Assembly: GCF_015832195.1 (NCBI RefSeq)
Contig: NC_052018.1
Coordinates: 112,315,966 to 112,379,965, forward strand
Direction: 5' to 3'
DNA: 64,000 bases
Source of the DNA: Motacilla alba alba
Taxonomy: Eukaryota > Chordata > Aves > Passeriformes > Motacillidae
The translations under genes were made by a program, and so were the position numbers. Below, in pieces: positions 25,081-35,825 of this stretch; position 1 is the stretch's first letter; the number at the start of each line of letters is the position of its first letter. The notes below the pieces were generated by a model. The model saw only the letters and a list, made by a program, of their open reading frames with translations, was not told where the DNA came from and searched no databases.

Positions 25081-26592
25081 GCTGGGGAGGCTGAGGCTTG
25101 GAGGGAGACTCCCTGGATGCGCCTGCACAGAGTTTGTGGAAGATAAAGGGCCTGAAAACATCCTGCACTTAGCAGATGGCGAGGCTGGATGCTCTGGCAG
25201 TGCAAGGATGGGGTCTCCTCATGTCACGGTTGCATTCCTGTGTGCAGTTCATGGAGATGGACATGCAGGTGTGATGGGACAAGCCATGCGCAGAGGCTCT
25301 CTGTGGCTGTGCCCAGTGCTGTCACACCAGCTCCTTGTGACACCTTGCCAGTTTGGTGTCTAGCTCTGCACCCACCCTCCAGCTCCTTTATACAAGGGGG
25401 CTGGGCCAAGACCATAAAACCCCACATGTCCAACATTAAATAAACCCTTGGATTCACTCATGCAGAAACACACTTCCAGTGTCACAAAGGGCGGGTAGGA
25501 AGCCAGTACTCCACGACTTTCCACCAGAGCAGAGTGCCAGATTATGCTCTTTTTGACCTAGAAAATAGATATCCTGCCCAACTAAACCCCTGGATTTCCA
25601 AACACGCTCAGCAGGCAGCACTGCTCCTCGGTGAGGAGCCATGGTTCAGCTCCACATTCCCCAGCACGCATCTGCAAACACTTCCATATGGCAGAGAGTG
25701 CCTGGAGCTGGGGCTCAACACGGCTCCCCACCAAAATACATCCCAATTCTGAAAACAAACATAAACCTGGTCTACGTGACTTTTAAAGGGAAGACTGAGC
25801 ATTAACATATACATGGAATTTAGGGCAAAAGAGAAAAAACAGTGCTTCTAATAGCTGGAATATAACTGGTTGTAAAATTACAATTATTTTGCCTGGAAGT
25901 TCAAAAGGAACTTTTTTAATATACATGGATAAAAGGAGATATATCTCATTTTGGAATTCTTTTTTAACAAGGTAGCGAAGATACAAAGAAAGGAACACCA
26001 CCAACAAAATATTTTCTTCCATGTTCTGTAATTAGCTTCTAATTCCCTTTAGCTTTGGAGGTTTGACTAAACCCAGCAATTTGGTAATTTAATGAAAACA
26101 AAATCCCAGAGTGAAAATTTTAAACAAAAACTGAATTTTACATGGAAAGTTAGTTCCTGCTTCTTTCTTTCTTTTCTGTCCAAGATTGAAAGATATGAAC
26201 TAAAACTGAACATTTTTCAGATTTTCTTTCTCTCCTCTTGCTGGAGGCTGTAATAAATCAAGCAGACTTTCAATGTAACCTTTTGATTTTAACAGCCTTT
26301 GTACCTAATTAAATAATACACCCTCCAGGGGACAAAAAGAGGGAACAGTCCCTCTGTTCTCCATCCCTTTCAGCCGTTCCTTCTCAGAGAAGCAGAAGGA
26401 GATTCCTTGTGCAACAGGGATGATCGTGACCAGGGAGAAGTCTTTTTGCACACCTTGAAACATCACCCCATCGCCTTGCTCAGGTGGGCAGGAACACCAT
26501 GGGGCCACAGCAGCACCAGCCCATCCCACAGCTGCCAGCACTGCCCATCCCAGTTTCCTGAACCACCTGGAAAGGGTCATTCTCAAGCAACC
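25081..26592. other. unique non-coding sequence
   Basis: Unique DNA, AT-rich from about 25750 to 26300. Nothing is recognised. Confidence 0.5.
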
Positions 26593-26609
26593 AAAAAAAA
26601 AAAAAAAAA
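26593..26609. repeat. poly-A run (17 A)
   Basis: Uninterrupted run of 17 A. It keeps a plus-strand frame open as a lysine run, but this is not evidence of coding. Confidence 0.9.
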
Positions 26610-26999
26610 GTTCATGGCTTTTAGTCAAGGAACCTTTCCTAGGAAGAGCCTCCACATGGGCACAAATAACAATGAAAACAGAGCCTTTGGGGATCACACC
26701 AACAGATCCAGCCTCCTCAGGAGGAGCAGAGGCAAAGTGGGTTCAGAAAGGCAGGAACAGGCTCAGAGGGGTGCAGAGGGCACCAGCTTATCTCCCCACC
26801 AGCCTCTCCTCCTGTCCCCAAGCGGGGTTAAGCTCCCCCAGCAAACACCTCTCGTTTCCCTACTTGGCCCTCAGCCAGAAGATTTTGCCTTCCAGCCACG
26901 TGAACTCTTCAATTTGAGACTCTTACACGCTGGGCTTACATGAAACCGTTTCCTGAAACAAACTGTTCCCATTCCCTCTCCACCCCACCATTCCTGCTA
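26610..26999. other. unique sequence, nothing recognised
   Basis: GC-moderate unique DNA. Frames are domain-less. Confidence 0.5.
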
Positions 27000-27330
27000 G
27001 AGCTAAGCCAAGCCTGTTTATTGATCAGCCAACAATAAAGAAAGGCCCAGAAATTCTGACGCATCCTTTAAAAGCTGGGGAGACGTGGTCTCCTATCAGG
27101 CTTGCTCAGTTTAACTGCACTCCCCTCAAACATTACACCCCTTAATGTTTATTTAAACAGGCCTTAACCTCTTGGGTACATTTTCTAATGACCTTTGTTC
27201 TAGCCCAGAGCATTCAGTGGTGCAAATGAGATGCTGTGAGCCATGTGTGAGTCATGAGATTTGCTGAAGTGAGAATTTGATCACTGATTCCAATAAAAAG
27301 CAGATCAGATCTTATATCCTTACTTCCAAA
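27000..27330. promoter_or_regulatory. candidate conserved non-coding block
   Basis: Repeat-free AT-rich block with words such as TTTATTGATC, CAACAATAAAG (SOX-like), TAATGTTTATTTAAAC (forkhead-like), TGAGTCATGAG (AP-1-like) and GATTCCAATAAAA. No notable open frame. The regulatory reading is inferred. Confidence 0.3.
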
Positions 27331-29284
27331 AGCCAGCCTGCCTGCTGTTTTTACCGTGGCTGGATATAAGAAACATGACATTACATAGCAGGATGTTGGG
27401 CAGAAGAAAATTGGACAGAAAATGATTTCTTTTACTCAGGAGCAGGACACCCCATTTAAGTAGAAAGCTTTTCTGAAGGAAGGTGAATGGACAGTGGGAG
27501 AGGAGAAGGGATGATGGTTGCTGCTACATACAGCACATCAGGGGCCTGACTTATGGGGTGAAGAGTCACCATTAAATCTGGAGATCGTGGGCATCATCCC
27601 TGCCTGCAGCACCATGCCAGCAGGGGAGAGAAGAGCCGGGAGAATGCGAGGTCAGAGAGTAAAGCAATAGAAATCTGGCTGTGTCACAGGCAGATGGCAG
27701 AACCTCACCTGCAATAACATGTGAACATCTGCTCCTTCTTTCCTTAGGATGAAGCCTATTGGAAGGAATTAAAGACAGGGAGGGGTATAAAGAAAGTGAA
27801 AGGTGGAAGAATGTGGTCAGAAGACTAGATAATGCTAAAAAAAAAAGTTCTCAAAAACCCCCCTTCACCTCTGCTAAAAACAGTACTTTCCCAGGAATGG
27901 TTGTTTCTCACTTTTACAGTACTTTTTGAGAAAAGAAAACCTCTGTCCTAGAAAAGGACAGAGAAACTTTTGCTGAACTTTTCAATCACAACTGAAGCCT
28001 GACTTTCTCAGCCCAAGCCAGGTCCCCAAAGCAGTTTCTAGGTGCATTTCCTAGGCAGATCTTTCATTTTCATTAATCTAACTGGGATTTAAACATGCAT
28101 TTAAGCCTGGGCTTTTCTGGGACTTGGTGACTAAATCTCAGTCTCACCAGGAGAGCTGAGCCCTGCATTGGCCATGTGCCTCAAGGAGCCCTCAGCCAGC
28201 CCATGGGAAGCATCATCCTGGGATCTGGGAATGTACCATTAGGCTGGGCTTAGACAGTCCTGGGAGCCCGCAGAACGCAGGTCCTATCAAACCCTTAGCT
28301 AAACTGAGGCGCCCAGTGAGCTCCAGGGCACAAACGTGGCACCTCTGGGACACAAACAGCCACAGTGGCAGTGCCTGAGTGTGGCAGAGAGGATCTGGGG
28401 ACCTCCTGCCATTTGCACAGCCCTGGAGCCAGCTTTGGCCAGCTGCTGCAAGGGTTGGACCGACTCAAAACACAAAAGGATTGCTGGAGGTCACCCCCAC
28501 CTTCACAGAGAGCCTCAGCCCAGCTTTCTCCACAGCAAAGTGTCCTCCTTGCATGGTAATGCTGATTCCAATCAGGAATATGCAAAGGTTTCCAAACACA
28601 GAGCTTACACGTGCTTCTTAAAAAAAAAAAAACAACAACCAAAAACAAGCACCTTTTTCCAGTTTAGTATTTGGTCTCTGATCCACCTCTTCCCTATATT
28701 TTCTCAATAAGAATGTTTTGGTGCTCAAGGAGCTGTCAGCTTGGGTTGGAAATGCTGAGACCTGACATTTCTAGATTAAATGTCAACCAGATGTTTGTGC
28801 ACTTCCCTCATGAGCCCTTCAGGAAGCCTCAGTTTGGTATTGTGTTTCACTGTTAGGGAAAACCCAAGTTCATACCTTCAGTTGGAGCTGAAAGGGATCG
28901 AAGGCCTCAGGGGAAGAGAGAAGGCAGAAGAAATGACAGGTACCTGAGCAGTGGGAAATACTAACCCAAACTGCAACACACAATAACTGCTGTCTATCTT
29001 TTCTTTTTCTCAAATGTATTTGAAGCCTGACTGAAATAAATTGGCTTCGATTCCAGACACTATTTTTATATAATACTAACATTTTCCCTCAACCACTGAA
29101 GCAAGGGAAATGTGGAATGGGACATTGCCCTTCCCTTAATCCTTTCAGTCTCAGTGCCAGAGGTGGCACTGCTTCTGACAATGGAGAGCAGGATCCAGGG
29201 GAAAAACTGAAAGGAGATTTACTCATGAAAAGAGAAGAGACAAGGAAGCATTACTGGAGCTGGAACTGCCTCTAAAGGCCCTAC
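27331..29284. other. unique non-coding sequence
   Basis: No gene. A 13-A run lies at 28620-28632. Overlapping frames at 28295-28710 on both strands lack domains. Confidence 0.5.
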
Positions 29285-29420
29285 CTGAGATACAAGAGGA
29301 CTCTCACTTCTCTGTGCAACTTTGCCAGAGAGAAGCCTCAGTTCCTGCTATGTAAAATGGGATTTACAGGAAGATTTTTTTGTGTCTTGTATCATCTTCA
29401 CAGCCAGAGACTCACCCTTA
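29285..29420 (+). mobile_element. possible degraded MIR SINE
   Basis: TCTCTGTGCAACTTTG, CCTCAGTTCCTGCTATG and TAAAATGGGATTTACAGG follow the order of the MIR segment CTCTGTGCCTCAGTTTCC then TGTAAAATGGGGATAA. The fragment is short and the bounds are approximate. Confidence 0.4.
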
Positions 29421-32400
29421 CCATGCTTTTCACATGTACTGCAACAGGGCCTCGGGCCGAGATGGGAGCTCTAGGTGCCAATGGAGTCAATAAATAAGGA
29501 CATAAATAATACAGTTACAACATGTGGCTGAGAACTGGCTCTCATCCCAGAAATTCAGAGTGAACTTTCCTGGTTTTGTTGGTTTAGTTTGATTCTAGTT
29601 TCTTGGACAAAGTAACAATTTTTTAAACTGCATTTTCAGTATTATTAAAGAAGCCAACAGGGAGACCTGGACAATGACCCTACAAAACGGGCCTCATCAA
29701 CATCTCCGAGAGGCAGCTAAGGGCTGTTGATGGAGCAGGCAGGATCAACACCCCCTCCCAAGCAGATCCTTCACTTACAGCTGCATCCAAATTCCAGAAT
29801 GCACATTTTTTGGATCAAGCATATCTATAGAAAGAAAGGCATTAACACATGCACACACCCTGCTAGAGTTAAGGTTTGTGGTAAAGGCTTAATTCTTCTT
29901 TTCCACATAAAACAAGCTCCAAAAGATGCTGTTAGAAGTAAGACCCCCAAAAAATCCCCACTGGAACAAACATTCTGCAAGAAGGGAACACCTCTACAGC
30001 CTCCCAACCCACCCTCCATGAGCACAGTGTGAGCCATTAGCTGAGAGCTGATTCCTAAGCCATGAAAGCACAGGCAAGAATTCCCACTGAACTGCAGTAC
30101 TGAGAGCAAGAACAATTCCACGAGACTCAGCAAATGGCTCCCAGTGGGACCACGATGAGAGCCTGACCTTGCACACTCGTGCACAGGGGGCTGTGAAATA
30201 AATGGGGGGAAATCCTGGCTGCAGTGAGTCGGTGGCAAAGCTCCCACTGACTTCAGGCAGGTCTGGGGTTTCACCCATTACACTTTTGAATGTCAGGGCA
30301 GCAGCTGAGTACCAGATCTCATTCCAGCCTCCCAGGCCTGTGTGGAGCCACTTGAAAAGGTTCAGTGACCACTCCAGAGCACCAATCCATTCCCCAGCAG
30401 CTCACAAGATGCTGCAGAGCCCGGTGGAGGTGAGCCCGTTGGAGAGCTCTCCATAACTGCATCACCCAAAATGGGGCAGACAGAGAAATCTGATCACTTA
30501 GAGCAACTCCTGTGCTACTCTGCTTGCTGGGGAGCAGCAGGGACACTGCTGAAGGCTTTTGAAAACAAAAATATTTCATCATTACAAAGGCTTGGGGACT
30601 CATTGTCCTGTGTGAAGTCTCTTTTGACAACACAATGGCATCTGAAGAGAACAGACAGAAGAGATGCTCTGCACAGGGATCTCCTGAAGGGAATAACGAA
30701 GGGAGATGAGACCCAGGCGATCAATCCATCCACTGTTACAGAACAACACCATGGTACTGTCTTTACAAGAATCCAAAGATTGGGAAAGTGCTAAAGCCAG
30801 TTCATAATCCCCTGGCAAAGCACGCAGATTTATCTGTGTCCTGCTGAAGTCAATGAGGGTGATTCTGGTGCCACAATCAGAGCATGTATCTTTAGTGTAT
30901 TGGTTTGCCATTCATTTAAAGCTAAAACACCTCCTAGGAAGTAGGATTCTCTGTGTCACACACAAATTCCCAGCTGAGGACTTGCTGGGAAACATCTGAT
31001 AGAACCACTTTTAGGTGACAGTTTTCTCTGGGAAAAGCTGTCAATGGAGAGCAGCAGATGGAAAACAGAGTTTGGATTTCCTAACAAGATACAGGAGAAA
31101 AGTAAACCAAGAGTATAACTTTCTCCCAGGCAAGCCAGTTCAGCAGCTGGCCATGTCACCTACAGACCAGATACTTCTGTCTTTATGATCCTATTCTAGG
31201 ATTTGAAGTGAAAATTTCATGTTTGGTTCAGCTCTAACTGCAAAAGTATTGCCAGAGAGTAGATAAAATCTAGCATCTAAACTGCAAACCATACACCTCA
31301 TAGTCCACATCCCTGGAGTGAAGAATATTAAACATATCCCCAGCAAGTCTTCCTCATTCATTCCTAAATATGAAAATTTAGCACCTACCAACTTCTTAGA
31401 CAAGACAACAGCAAGCCTTGAATGAGCCGTGACCTGGCCTCTCATTGAAGAATCCAGACTGCTTCAAGAAAGTAAATTCTTTCCAGTTACCAATAATCAC
31501 AGCTATTTAAATAGCACCAACTGCATAACCACAGATGAATCTTCACTTCTTGGTGCATACTTGAACAGGGATATGCTGCCTGATTCTGTTTACAAATAAT
31601 TAAAAGCTCCACCTGTAAAATCTGCCTTGGTGAATTTACATTGCTCAAATGGTTTTCTCCAAACCCAACTTCTTTTGTAGTGTGGAGGCCTGAAGCCAAG
31701 AAGTTCTGCATGTTTATAATCAACAACTCCCAAGACCTTATACCACCACCTTAGTCCAACACACACACAGGCAAGAACATGCAGAATCAGAGCTCATCTT
31801 GCACGGTGGGAGATGCTGGAATGCAATAGATATGACCAGAGAAGACATTGCAGGGTGTTCAAATGACTCCTGAACACTGGAACGATCCCGTGCTCCTCAG
31901 AACAACAAGCAGTTAATACTGGAGGAAGGGGTGGTTGTTGAATTGAACCTGTAACAACCTAGTACTCTTAGACCCAGGAAAAGCAAAGGTGAGAAACACA
32001 TCACAGCTCCCTCCACCCCTGAGCTGGATTATTTACAGTGGTGCTTGTTAGAAGCACCCTGTGTGTGTTAATCTTTCTCCTGAGCTTCTTGCATAAAAAC
32101 AACAAACAACCCACAAAACCCTAGCACAAATCTCAACGTACACATATCCATCCTGTCCTAACACAGGCATAGAGGCACCCAGCTAAGTGGTAACAGCACA
32201 GGAAATGCAGGTGTGTGCCTGCATGCAGCTTCCTCTGCAGATTTTGGCTCAGACAAGTCATGACACAAGCCTTGTGTGACCACAAGTCCTCCTGGCTTGC
32301 AGAGATGCTGCTCGTAGTAGCAAAATAATTGTGCACACAGCAACAAAAATATGCATGTTTTAGAGTACCAGTTGAAAGCAAGAGATTTCCCTTGTGAAAC

Positions 32401-33349
32401 TTATTCCCTTTGGGTTAACTGAGGGTGAGTTTGTCAGGAGGGAAAGAGAGGAAAAACACTCGAGGAAGCAATAGTTAAGCTGTTTTCAAAACAGATTTTT
32501 TTTTAAGAGCAAAACAACCTCCACATGAGTATCCCTAAAAATCACATTTTTTCAGCCTTTAAAAATGAATTTAAGAAGAGAGTTGTAACTCCCAGCAGGT
32601 GGTGAGGACAGCTCCTGTTATTTGTGTCCAGTGCACAGAGACCCCAGTCCCCAGGGCTGTGTGAGCAGGGCCCAGGGTGATGCTGCAGAGCAAACCCAGG
32701 TAGCACACGACCTGAAGCCCTCACCACCTAGAGCAGCCAGGCAGGCGGTGAAAGAAACACCAATGTTTGCAGCTTATCAATGGAGAGATTCACCAGGATA
32801 AAGAATAACTTATCTGTGGTCAAAAACAGAGCTTGTGGCAGAAACAAGAGCAACACCCAGCCCCACTATTGCCCATCAAATTGTCTTCACCACAGAACAC
32901 AAGTTCTTTCTAGGAAGGGAAATAACTCAGATGTCAGACCTGTGTCCACACAAAATCCATCTCTTTGCATTATTTGTGCACCTGCAGCAAAGCACATTCC
33001 TCAGGCAGGTAACGCGTATTTCCCGTATTGAAGACGCAGAACTAGGCCTGCATTGAAACACAGGCCTCCCCCAGCTCTCTTCCAGCTGCTGAGGTAAAGC
33101 TCTCTCTAGAGACATCAACACAGCCAGGCAAACTCCTTCCCACACCACTAATCTGCCACCAAAGCACCTCTTAATCACAGACTGTACCTGCCAAGGCTGT
33201 GTCTCCCCCTTTATCCTCCACAGCCCCTCAGAAGGGCACCCACACACCCCCAGACCCCCAGACCAAGGGCGGTGGCACCGCCTCTCCAGCACTGTACCTC
33301 GAGGCCCAGGGTCTGCTGCACGCTCTGCTGCCAGCAAGGACACGTCCCC
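29421..33349. other. unique non-coding sequence
   Basis: About 3.9 kb of mostly unique sequence. Frames of up to 149 codons (29825-30274, minus) have no recognisable domain. GC and CpG content rise from about 33200, approaching the minisatellite block. Confidence 0.5.
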
Positions 33350-33480
33350 AGGAGCACAGAGGAGGAATGGCTGCAGGAATGGCTGCAGGTCAGGAGCACA
33401 GAGCAGAAATAGCTGCAGGAATGGCCGCAAGCCCTGCTGCAGGTCAGGAGCACAGAGCAGAAATGGCTGAGGGAGCTGCT
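33350..33480. repeat. degenerate 42/54-bp minisatellite
   Basis: The block AGGAGCACAGAG recurs at 33350, 33392 and 33446 (spacings 42 and 54), each followed by GAAATGGCTG or GGAATGGCTGCAGG variants. Both periods are multiples of three, so a plus-strand frame stays open with a repeated QEHRAE motif, and a minus-strand frame stays open too. I attribute these frames to the repeat. Confidence 0.8.
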
Positions 33481-33544
33481 GCGGGTGGGAAGTGCCGCAG
33501 GTGGGCTGTGAGGGAACGGCCTCCCAGCACTCCCTGCTCCGCGC

Positions 33545-33566
33545 CAATTAATTGCCTTAATGAGCA
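33545..33566. promoter_or_regulatory. clustered homeodomain-like sites
   Basis: The palindrome CAATTAATTG (33545-33554) is followed by CCTTAATGAGC. These two TAAT-type sites sit in GC-rich sequence between two minisatellites, where AT-rich words are unexpected by composition. Binding is not shown. Confidence 0.25.
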
Positions 33567-33625
33567 TCACCTGGAGCAGGTAACGGCACCGGCCTCGGCC
33601 GCTGATGGCTCAGCTGCTCTGAGAT

Positions 33626-34009
33626 CAGCTGCTGAGTACCCCTAATCTGGGACAGCTGCTGAGTACCCCCTAATCTGGGACAGCTGCTGAGTACCCCTAA
33701 TCTGGGACAGCTGCTGAGTTCCCCCTAATCTGGGACAGCTGCTGAGTACCCCTAATCTGGGACAGCTGCTGAGTACCCCTAATCTGGGACAGCTGCTGAG
33801 TACCCCTAATCTGGGACAGCTGCTGAGTACCCCTAATCTGGGACAGCTGCTGAGAACCCCTAATCTGGGACAGCTGCTGAGTTCCCCCTAATCTGGGACA
33901 GCTGCTGAGTACCCCTAATCTGGGACAGCTGCTGAGCACCCCTAATCTGGGACAGCTGCTGAGTTCCCCCTAATCTGGGGCAGCTGCTGAGTTCCCCCTA
34001 ATCTGGGAG
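33626..34009. repeat. 27/28-bp minisatellite, 14 copies
   Basis: CAGCTGCTGAG starts at 33626, 33653, 33681, 33708, 33736, 33763, 33790, 33817, 33844, 33871, 33899, 33926, 33953 and 33981, each joined by CCCCTAATCTGGGA or a close variant. Units are 27 bp, with four 28-bp steps caused by an extra C. Each unit carries a CAGCTG E-box and a TAATCT word. Units are nearly identical, so the array is young or actively homogenised. In the 27-bp phase the minus strand reads as a nine-residue repeat (TQQLSQIRG), which is repeat-driven. Confidence 0.97.
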
Positions 34010-34572
34010 CCGGGGCCATCTGCCCTGCTGAGCTGAACCCTGGTCGTTTGTCCCAAAGGCACAGCGGCACAGCTGCTGGCCAAAGCTTTTCCTTCGGCCT
34101 GTTTCGTGCGCAGGTGAGTGCCCTGGGCCTGTGGCTCTTTGAACAGCGTGTGCAGGTGTTTCTCATGAGAGCAGAAAGGAGCCGGGGCGCACCAGACCTG
34201 CCTCCCTCCCTGTGTGCTGCCACCTGGATCTGGGCTTTGGAGGGGGCCTTGGATGTCTCAGAGAAACCCCTTTTGAAACACAGTTTTCATACAAATGAAA
34301 AAGTAAAAGCCTTCTGAAATGACCTCCCAATGAAGTATCAAAACATTAAAATAACAGAATTAGCTAGAAGTGAAAAAAATACCATTACGTTCTGTATTTG
34401 ACCTGAGTTTATATTTTAACCACTTAACAAGAGTCAATTTTAGACCAGTCTGCTTGAAAAACACTGATAATTTTTTATCTTCACATTTTTAGAAACAAAA
34501 CTCCTTTTCCTCCCATGTTAGTTATAGATCAACCTAGACACCATGGCAACATATGTATATGTTAAAACATAC
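34010..34572. other. unique sequence, GC-rich then AT-rich
   Basis: GC-rich to about 34260, then sharply AT-rich. A GCGCAG then GTGAGT donor-like site at 34110-34111 (+) has no convincing partner acceptor. Confidence 0.45.
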
Positions 34573-34653
34573 CTTGTGCAGCTCCACAGCAAAATTCAGC
34601 ACCTCCTGCTGAGCTCCAGGAACCTTGCAAGATGTTATTGTGCACCCACTGAC
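34573..34653 (-). other. best candidate protein-coding exon, minus strand
   Basis: On the minus strand a strong acceptor (TTTTCTATTTTGACAG) precedes exactly 81 bases ending CACAAG, followed by a strong donor (GTATGT). One frame is stop-free from the first base, 27 codons in phase 0/0, and ends QQEVLNFAVELHK. A second frame is also open; the third has a stop. The interval is GC-richer than the AT-rich DNA on both sides, as expected of an exon within an intron. Other exons of the same gene could not be placed, and I do not recognise the protein. If real, the window lies inside a minus-strand gene. A long non-coding RNA exon is the alternative. Confidence 0.42.
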
Positions 34654-35709
34654 CTGTCAAAATAGAAAATGCCCTCAGAACCTCCACCACTGACTATCTG
34701 TGCCATAGATCACTGTACATCAGTTACTCTGGATATACTTTGTCTGTCCACTCTCTACTTGTTTGGAGCAGAGAGTAAGCAAAATGAGATGGTTTAGGCA
34801 GATGCTAATGTGCCTTGAACTAGCTTTAAAGTCTTTGGACAGTAAAATACTCTTTATTTATAGTGTAGCGCTTCTTTCGCAGTTCAGGCATAGTTCAGTC
34901 CCAGTCTTATAAATAATACTCTGACTATTATAATAGAAAAACCCCAGTGTATAAACCTACTTATTACACCAACCAGATAAGCCCTTTAAGGCCAGGGTAA
35001 TTTATGGACTATGCTGGAACGTTTATGGGCTAATTAGGCAGAGCTACAATGATAATGAATTTTATGGACACTGAAAAAGCCCTGCAGATGAGCAGCCTGG
35101 CAAAGCACAGAATGTCACACAGCTTTGAAGACCATTCATCCAGCACTAGTAAAATATGGCTCTGTGAGAGCTGAGGCTGTGCTGGCAGCCAAAGCAGCGC
35201 TGGAAACAACTCCTGCCCCCAGACAGATGGGAGCTGGGAGCTCCTGCTGCCCCTGCTCGGCCACTGGTCTTGTCTGGTAAATATGAGACATGAATATATT
35301 ATATTTGTTTGGATAGCAAATCGTTGCCACCAAAGCACAAAGGCACCAGCCCAGCAAAGCAAGAGTGATGCGCTGCTAATTTTCACATCTTTCAGGAGCC
35401 AACTAGATCCTTCCTGAGATTAAAACCCACTGCTTCAACCCTGACTTTCGGGGGACTGAAATTAGTCAAGAAAGGTAACTATCTTGTTCTCTCAGCAGAG
35501 ATGGTTTTGTTTGGCTCTGGAAAGGAAAGGAGTCCAGAATTGGTGGATTTTGGGGACAACCTTCTCCAAACTCAAGAACTGTTCATGCCAACAATCTGAA
35601 AAACAATGGCAGCAGGAGCCTGCATGGAGGAGCACAGAGCTCCTGACAAAACTGAGCCATAAAAAGGAAGCATACAAGAGGTCCAAGTAATTACAGGTGA
35701 CCAGACACT
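34654..35709. other. AT-rich unique sequence
   Basis: AT-rich to about 35060 with motif-dense, repeat-free sequence (for example CTAATTAGGCAG near 35030) that may be regulatory. From 35060 the sequence is mixed and nothing is recognised. Confidence 0.4.
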
Positions 35710-35825
35710 GCAGCAGGTTGCCCAGAGAGGTTATGGAGTCTCCACCCATGCAGGTACTGAACCCCTGAGAGGCCCAGGGAAAGTGCTCCAACTGTCCCTG
35801 CTCAGAGCAGCGGGGGACAGGACAG
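35710..35825 (+). mobile_element. CR1 LINE 3'-end fragment, plus orientation
   Basis: CAGGTTGCCCAGAGAGG then TTATGGAGTCTCCACCC matches the CR1 3'-end block in sense orientation, in the subtype whose next words are GGAGTCTCC rather than GATGCCCC. Only about 115 diverged bases remain; the terminal repeats of the tail are lost. It has the opposite orientation to the other three CR1 copies. Confidence 0.8.

Noticed and set aside
33697..33939. Minus-strand frame with a nine-residue repeat
   Set aside because: It is the direct translation of the 27-bp minisatellite. Frame continuity follows from a unit length divisible by three.
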